From: UBA10518 sp022837185
Lineage (GTDB): Bacteria; Desulfobacterota; Desulfobulbia; Desulfobulbales; Desulfobulbaceae
Length of the DNA stretch: 47,602 nucleotides
Reading direction: 5' to 3'
NCBI GenBank assembly: GCA_034007705.1
Contig: JAVEQK010000024.1
Span: 1 to 47,602 of the forward strand
Positions 43,080 to 47,602 of the stretch are shown here, piece after piece (positions within the stretch are counted from its first letter, which is position 1; every line of letters begins with the position of its first letter). A model generated the notes under the pieces. The model saw only the letters and a program-made list of their open reading frames with translations. It was not told the DNA's origin and did no database searches. The position numbers and the translations under genes are program-made.

Positions 43080-43104
43080 GGTCTTTCCGGCCGTCCCCTC
43101 CGGG

Positions 43105-44535
43105 CTATCCTCCCAGCTCTTTTTTGAACAGTTCGTTGGCCAGCTGCGGGTTCGCCTGCCCCCGTGTTTTTTTCATGAGCTGGCCGACGAAAAATCCCAT
43201 GACCTTGGTCCTGCCCTCCCGATACTGTCGGACCTGCTCGGGGTTGGCCGCCATAATTTCCCGGACCAGCCGGACCAGTTCTCCCGCATCGCTCATCTGG
43301 ACCAGGTTCCGTTCCCGGGCGATGTCATCCGGATCACCGCCGGAAGCAAGCATTTCGGCAAAGATCGTCTTGGCGATCCTGCCCGAGATGATCCCTTCAT
43401 CCATCATGGTCAGCAGACGGGCCAGCTGCTCCGGGGCAACGGGGCAGCGGCCGATTTCCTCGGCTCCGAATTCGCGGAGCATCTCGGTGCCGATCCAGTT
43501 GCTCAGTTTCTTGGGGTTGGCGTACCCGGCGCAGGCCGCCTCGAAATAATCGGCCAGCTCGCGGGCCGAGGTAAGGAGGTCGCTGTCGTACTCCGACAGC
43601 CCGTACCGGCTGATAAAACGCTGCCGCCGTTGATCGGGCAGTTCCGGCAGCTCTTCCCTGATGCGGCGGATCCATTCCTCGTCGATGTGCACCGGCACCA
43701 GATCCGGATCGGGGAAATAACGGTAATCGTGGGCCTCTTCCTTGCCGCGCATGGATTCGGTGCACCCGCGGTCCGGGTTCCACAGCAGGGTTTCCTGGAC
43801 AACGGCGCCGCCCTCCAGGAGAATGTCCCGCTGCCGGCGCTCCTCGTACTCGAGGGCCAGCTGCACGTTGCGGAACGAATTCATGTTCTTGAGTTCCGTC
43901 CGGGTGCCGAATTCCTCTCTGCCCGCCGGCCGCAGGGATATGTTGGCGTCACAGCGGAAACTGCCCTCCTGCATGTTGCCGTCGCTGATATCCAGATAAC
44001 GGACAATGGCATGGATCTTTTTCAGATAGGCCACCGCTTCTTCCGGGGAGCGGATATCCGGCTCGCTGACGATCTCCAGCAGGGGGGTGCCGGTGCGATT
44101 GAGGTCGACATAGCTCTTCGGCTCCCGGTCATCGTGCACCAGTTTGCCGGCATCCTCCTCCATGTGCGCTCTGGTGATGCCGATAATTTTCCGGACGCCG
44201 CCCGCCTCGATCTCCACCCGGCCGTGCTCGGCGATGGGCAGCTCATACTGGGAAATCTGGTAGCCCTTGGGCAGATCGGGATAAAAATAATTCTTGCGGG
44301 CAAAACGGTTTTCGCGGTTGATGTGCGCGTCCGTCGCCAGGGCAAGGCGAATGGCATTTTCAACCACCTTCCTGTTCAGCACCGGCAGGACTCCCGGCAT
44401 ACCCAGGCAGACCGGACAGACCTGGGTGTTCGGCGGCGCTCCGAAATCGGTGGCGCAGCCGCAGAAAATTTTGCTTTTTGTCTTCATCTGGGCGTGGATT
44501 TCCAGCCCGATCACCGTTTCAAATTCCATTGTCAT
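43105..44535 (-). CDS. gatB: Asp-tRNA(Asn)/Glu-tRNA(Gln) amidotransferase subunit B
   Basis: GatB binds the misacylated tRNA and phosphorylates it before amidation, with GatA and GatC. The 476-residue protein starts MTMEFETVIGLEIHAQM, then KSKIFCGCATDFGAPPNTQVCPVCLGMPG (zinc site), FYPDLPKGYQISQYELPI, the long catalytic cradle, and the C-terminal YqeY/GatB tail domain (GQLMKKTRGQANPQLANELFKKEL). GatA and GatC are not next to it. The ATG at 44535 is preferred; an ATG two codons later is possible. The next gene upstream overlaps nothing; the gap is 19 bases. Confidence 0.96.
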   Translation of the reverse strand: MTMEFETVIGLEIHAQMKTKSKIFCGCATDFGAPPNTQVCPVCLGMPGVLPVLNRKVVENAIRLALATDAHINRENRFARKNYFYPDLPKGYQISQYELPIAEHGRVEIEAGGVRKIIGITRAHMEEDAGKLVHDDREPKSYVDLNRTGTPLLEIVSEPDIRSPEEAVAYLKKIHAIVRYLDISDGNMQEGSFRCDANISLRPAGREEFGTRTELKNMNSFRNVQLALEYEERRQRDILLEGGAVVQETLLWNPDRGCTESMRGKEEAHDYRYFPDPDLVPVHIDEEWIRRIREELPELPDQRRQRFISRYGLSEYDSDLLTSARELADYFEAACAGYANPKKLSNWIGTEMLREFGAEEIGRCPVAPEQLARLLTMMDEGIISGRIAKTIFAEMLASGGDPDDIARERNLVQMSDAGELVRLVREIMAANPEQVRQYREGRTKVMGFFVGQLMKKTRGQANPQLANELFKKELGG

Positions 44536-44554
44536 CCCATGGCGGCCGAGGTTG

Positions 44555-45094
44555 TCAGGCAATGTTGTGATGGATCCACCGGCGGACCTTCTCCAGTTCC
44601 GCCGGCCATTCGTCCGAAGTCCGGACCTGGATGAACATTCTGAACAGATCGTTGACCAGGCCGCTCAGGTCCTCGAACAGCGACAGCCGTTCCAGAATCC
44701 TCCCCTCCAGGGATTCCGGATCATCGCCTTCATCGGCGGCGGCGACGGTTTTGGGCACCCGGACATTGCGGAACTCAAGGGCCGCGGCGGTCAGGGTCAC
44801 GGAGTATTCATAATCCCCCCGCGCCAGGCGGATCCGGGCCTGTTCAGGTTTCTTCCCCATCAGCAGCCCCGCCCGGGCCTCTTTCAGTTCGGTCTGCAGA
44901 CCACGGCAGATAACCTTTTCGTTTGCATCGCCCTCGCCCAATTCCAGCAGCATATGCTTCTCGAAAACGACCGTGACGTCTCCGGTCCCCGGCAGCGCGA
45001 TCGAACCGCCGCGCTCCTCGCTTTTGTACCAGAGCCAGGCAAGAAACTCCTGCCCCACAAAACGTTTTTCCTGCATCAGATCAACAAGGTCCAT
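44555..45094 (-). CDS. RdgC-related C-terminal-half-like protein
   Basis: A 179-residue soluble protein: MDLVDLMQEKRFVGQEFLAWLWYKSEERGG at the N-terminus, SIALPGTGDVTVVFEKHMLLELGEGDANEKVICRG and later ARIRLARGDYEYSVTLTAAALEFRNVRVPK. The FLAWLWYKSEE segment and the general outline resemble the C-terminal half of split RdgC-type proteins; the N-terminal half appears to be encoded 2 kb away at the window end. The ATG overlaps the TPR gene stop by one base (TGATG). Not a firm assignment, but the three-gene order (RdgC N-half, TPR protein, this) supports it. Confidence 0.65.
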   Translation of the reverse strand: MDLVDLMQEKRFVGQEFLAWLWYKSEERGGSIALPGTGDVTVVFEKHMLLELGEGDANEKVICRGLQTELKEARAGLLMGKKPEQARIRLARGDYEYSVTLTAAALEFRNVRVPKTVAAADEGDDPESLEGRILERLSLFEDLSGLVNDLFRMFIQVRTSDEWPAELEKVRRWIHHNIA

Positions 45095-46992
45095 CAGCTC
45101 CCCGCGATTGTCCGTTCTTTTTCTTCGTTCATATCAATATCGTAGTCTTTTTCCATTTCGACAAAATCATCACCCCCGCCGGGGAGCTGAAAGAGGGCGA
45201 AAGCCCTCTCCTGGTAGAGTCCCGCTTTTTCTTCATCGCCCATTTCACCGTACAGCTCAGCCAGGTTGTTGAGGACAACGGCAAGGTTCGGGTGCTCCGG
45301 CCCCAGGGCTTTTTCCAGGATCTGCAGGGAACGGCGGAACATCGGCTCGGCCTGCTGGTGCCTGCCCTGCCGCCTGAGCAGGTTGGCCAGATGATTGAGA
45401 AGGGTGCCGACCTCGGGATGCTCCTGGCCCAGAACTCCTATCTGTATCTGCAGGGCCTTCTCATACAGCGGCCCGGACTTTTCCTCGAGCTCCATCTCTT
45501 CATACAGACCGGCCAGCCTGGCGTAGGTGGCGGCGAGATCCGGATGGTTCTCCGCCAACCGGTCTTCCCGCACGGCAAGGGCCCGCCGGTACAGGGGCTC
45601 GGCCTCCTCATACCTCCCTGAGCCTTCATAGAGGACGGCCAGGTCGTGGAGCATGGGGCCGAGCAGGGGGTGGTCGGCCCCCCGGCTCGCTTCCATGCCT
45701 GCCAGCGCCGCATGCAACAGGGGTTCAGCTTTTGCCTTATCACCTGTCCCGGCATGAACCCGGGCCAGCTCATGCTGCGCCAGGGCCTCAAGGACGCCGT
45801 CCTGCAGCCGGCCGCGGCCAAGTAGTTGTTCCAGAAGGCTGAGGGCCTCTTCTTCCTTGCCAAGGAGGCGGGCCATGCGGCCGGCATCGTACAGGCAGCG
45901 CGGATTATCGGCCGCCGCGGCCCCTGCCCGCCGATACAGGGTCAAGGCGGCGGCGAAATCCGCCTGGTGCTCGGCAAGGCATCCGTTGAGATGCAGGAGC
46001 CGGGCCCCTGGCGGCGCGGTCTCATCCAGTTGCGAAACCGCCACATCCAGGAGGACCCGTATCCCGGCAGCGTCTCCCTGCCGCAGGCGGCTGCGAACCG
46101 GTTCAGCCTGAAAGCCGGGCAGAGCCATCTGCAGGTCGGGAAGCGCTTCCTCAATGTCATCAAACAGTTTTTGCAGGTGGCTGAAACCGTTCCGGCTGTC
46201 GGCCAACCGCGCGCAAACGATGGACAGTTTCCTTTCCAGCCCTCTCAGCCTGGAGGCTTCCCTGTTCTCTAAGGCAGCGGTGAGTTCCCGGCGCAGAACC
46301 GTCTCCAGTTCCCGCAGTCCGGCTTCATATCCTTCCAGGGAGCGGTTTCCGCCCTCCTCCGGCCCGCCTTTCAGCGGCAGCTCCCCGGCCCTGGGAATTT
46401 CATCCGTTTCGGCCTGCTCTTCCTCGTCAACGGCAAAGAACAGGTCGAGCCGTTCCTCAAGGGCCTCCGGCGTCTCGTCGATAACCCGGCCGTCTTCCCG
46501 GGCAACGCCGTCCAGGGCGGGTGCCACGTCTTCTCCTGATTTTTCCTCCGGCCCCTCTTCCCCCTCAAGGATAAAGGGAATCCGCTCCTCCTCCGGGCCG
46601 GCCTGGGTCCCGCTGCCCGAGGCCGCCCCAGCCAGGGTGTCCCCGGCGGTGAACTCCGCCATTTTGTCAAACGCCAGGTCCAGCTCCTCCTCTTCAGCGT
46701 CTGTCCCGGTCACCGGGGGCTGCCGGCCGGAACCCGGTCCGCCCGCGGTCGTTTCAAAGGAAAGCTCCAGTTCCTCCTCTTCCGGCTTCAGGCTTTCCCC
46801 GCCGACCGCTCCGGCTGTGCGTGGTCCGGGCTCCCTTGCCGCCGCCGCTGCTTTCCCTTCGGCCACGACGGTTTCCGCTCCTTCCCGTCCATGGCTGCCA
46901 AGTTGCGGCCGCCTCTTGCGCTGCCGGGAATACAGCAGGATAATGAGCGCAATAATGACGAGTAGGGCAATGAGGACAAACAAAGCAGTCAT
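45094..46992 (-). CDS. Membrane-anchored TPR protein
   Basis: A 632-residue protein with a single N-terminal transmembrane segment (TALFVLIALLVIIALIILLY, residues 2-21), a basic patch, a long acidic low-complexity region (about 40-240), a helical middle and at the C-terminus about five TPRs of kinesin-light-chain type (for example ADHPLLGPMLHDLAVLYEGSGRYEEAEPLYRRAL, repeated with LGQEHPEVG and LGPEHPNLA). It scaffolds protein contacts on the cytoplasmic face, likely. It lies between the two RdgC-like halves. GGGGAGG lies before the ATG at 46992. Confidence 0.85.
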   Translation of the reverse strand: MTALFVLIALLVIIALIILLYSRQRKRRPQLGSHGREGAETVVAEGKAAAAAREPGPRTAGAVGGESLKPEEEELELSFETTAGGPGSGRQPPVTGTDAEEEELDLAFDKMAEFTAGDTLAGAASGSGTQAGPEEERIPFILEGEEGPEEKSGEDVAPALDGVAREDGRVIDETPEALEERLDLFFAVDEEEQAETDEIPRAGELPLKGGPEEGGNRSLEGYEAGLRELETVLRRELTAALENREASRLRGLERKLSIVCARLADSRNGFSHLQKLFDDIEEALPDLQMALPGFQAEPVRSRLRQGDAAGIRVLLDVAVSQLDETAPPGARLLHLNGCLAEHQADFAAALTLYRRAGAAAADNPRCLYDAGRMARLLGKEEEALSLLEQLLGRGRLQDGVLEALAQHELARVHAGTGDKAKAEPLLHAALAGMEASRGADHPLLGPMLHDLAVLYEGSGRYEEAEPLYRRALAVREDRLAENHPDLAATYARLAGLYEEMELEEKSGPLYEKALQIQIGVLGQEHPEVGTLLNHLANLLRRQGRHQQAEPMFRRSLQILEKALGPEHPNLAVVLNNLAELYGEMGDEEKAGLYQERAFALFQLPGGGDDFVEMEKDYDIDMNEEKERTIAGS

Positions 46993-47059
46993 GTCGTATC
47001 CTCCCCGCTTACGAGGTTTTCCTGTCTGAACAGGCGGCCCGGGAGCACTTTCTCCCTTG

Positions 47060-47602
47060 CTAAACCAGGATCTCCGGCCGCAGTTTCGGCAGCCCGGCCA
47101 GGCTCGCATCATCGCCGAGATGTTCGGCCGCGGTCCAGGGAATCTGCAGGATCAATGACAGGCCGAAAGTGGCCTTGAACAGTTCCTCAAGGTGGACCAG
47201 GGCTTTTTTACTGGTGGAAAAAAAGAGGACCGTATTGTCGGAAAGATTCCAGGCCAGATCGTACACCCCCGGGATCGGCACCGACTTTCGCACCAGCTCG
47301 CTGCGCACCCGTTCCTTGATTTCCATCATGGTGCTCCTGGCCAGCCGCGGTACCTGCCGTTCCCGCTTGATCCGCTCTTCCTCCTTGAGGGCGCACTTCT
47401 TCAACACCGCCGGGGATACTTTCCGTTCATCAATCCGCATGGAAAGGACGACATAATCCCCGACGACCAGCGGCGCCCGGGCAAAATCAGCGTCAAACAT
47501 GCCGCCGACCGATACCCAGCCAATGGAAAATTCCTCCAGGGTGTCGTCAATGTCCTTGAAGGAATGGGCCCGGACCCGTTCGGCCACCTCCTCCCAGAAC
47601 GG
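47060..47602 (-). CDS. RdgC-like N-terminal-half protein (partial at window end)
   Basis: The open frame continues past position 47602, so the start is not in the window; a GTG at 47587 is internal. The visible 180 codons contain SIGWVSVGGMFDADF, VVLSMRIDERKVSPAVLKK, the long basic helix ALKEEERIKRERQVPRLARSTMMEIKERVRSELVRKSVP and WNLSDNTVLFFSTSKKALVHLEELFKATFGLSL, which match the N-terminal half of RdgC, a ring-shaped DNA-binding protein that limits RecA. E. coli RdgC continues with a C-terminal half of about 120 residues; here the frame stops after the first half and the TPR gene follows. Confidence 0.8.
   Translation of the reverse strand, partial: PFWEEVAERVRAHSFKDIDDTLEEFSIGWVSVGGMFDADFARAPLVVGDYVVLSMRIDERKVSPAVLKKCALKEEERIKRERQVPRLARSTMMEIKERVRSELVRKSVPIPGVYDLAWNLSDNTVLFFSTSKKALVHLEELFKATFGLSLILQIPWTAAEHLGDDASLAGLPKLRPEILV

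Noticed and set aside
1..47602. CRISPR arrays, insertion sequences, prophage or attachment sites
   Set aside because: No direct-repeat array, transposase, integrase or tRNA-end duplication was seen.

Overview
The window is GC-rich, gene-dense bacterial chromosome that looks like a sulfate-reducer-type Desulfobacterota (Desulfobulbales-like) genome. The evidence is a selenocysteine tRNA, cytochrome bd with a DUF4492 partner, an AmrS-type radical SAM enzyme, a split RdgC-like locus and the general protein style. The lineage is an inference; no rRNA is present. I see no insertion sequence, prophage or CRISPR array.

Layout. 1-6.1 kb: lipoprotein, secB, uvrA with a CoA-binding protein, and glyQ followed four bases later by an antisense tRNA-Sec. 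6.2-16.3 kb: housekeeping and accessory genes: a small zinc-finger-like acidic protein, a Tat-exported M15-type peptidase, an MFS transporter with a nitroreductase, amrS, radA, a membrane protein, a small hypothetical, an M24 aminopeptidase with a hypothetical partner, and rsmB. 16.4-25.7 kb: a tightly coupled eight-gene operon of envelope proteins. 25.7-27.6 kb: an ArsB/NhaD-type permease with a CBS protein. 27.8-31.4 kb: Rrf2 regulator, DUF4492, cydA, cydB and a 30-residue CydX-like protein. 31.5-37.1 kb: an AAA+ protein with an unknown N-terminal half, a lipoprotein, an AI-2E-family transporter, a MauE/DoxX-like protein and an exported rhodanese. 37.2-47.6 kb, all on the minus strand: large purL, hemW, radC, gatB, and a pair of RdgC-like halves around a membrane-anchored TPR protein; the last gene runs off the window.

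The most interesting part is the 16.4-25.7 kb operon. In order it encodes a low-complexity exported protein, a lipoprotein, a membrane-anchored TPR protein, a protein with FHA-like, transmembrane, four PEGA and sulfatase-modifying-factor-fold regions, a small exported protein, a TolQ/ExbB/MotA-family channel, and two von Willebrand A (VWA) proteins. Both VWA proteins start with the same transmembrane signature (SFLD followed by CGFGA), whose single Asp sits where ExbD/TolR/MotB carry their proton-binding Asp. I infer a proton-driven envelope motor whose rod subunits end in VWA domains in place of peptidoglycan- or TonB-binding domains. A strong sigma70-type promoter precedes the first gene and puts the predicted transcript start at its ATG.

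Other items worth attention are the unannotated-size cydX-like gene, an inverted repeat over the Rrf2 promoter, a 24-base tandem duplication inside a CBS domain that differs only at synonymous sites, the split RdgC arrangement, and a 470-base leader before the MauE/rhodanese pair.
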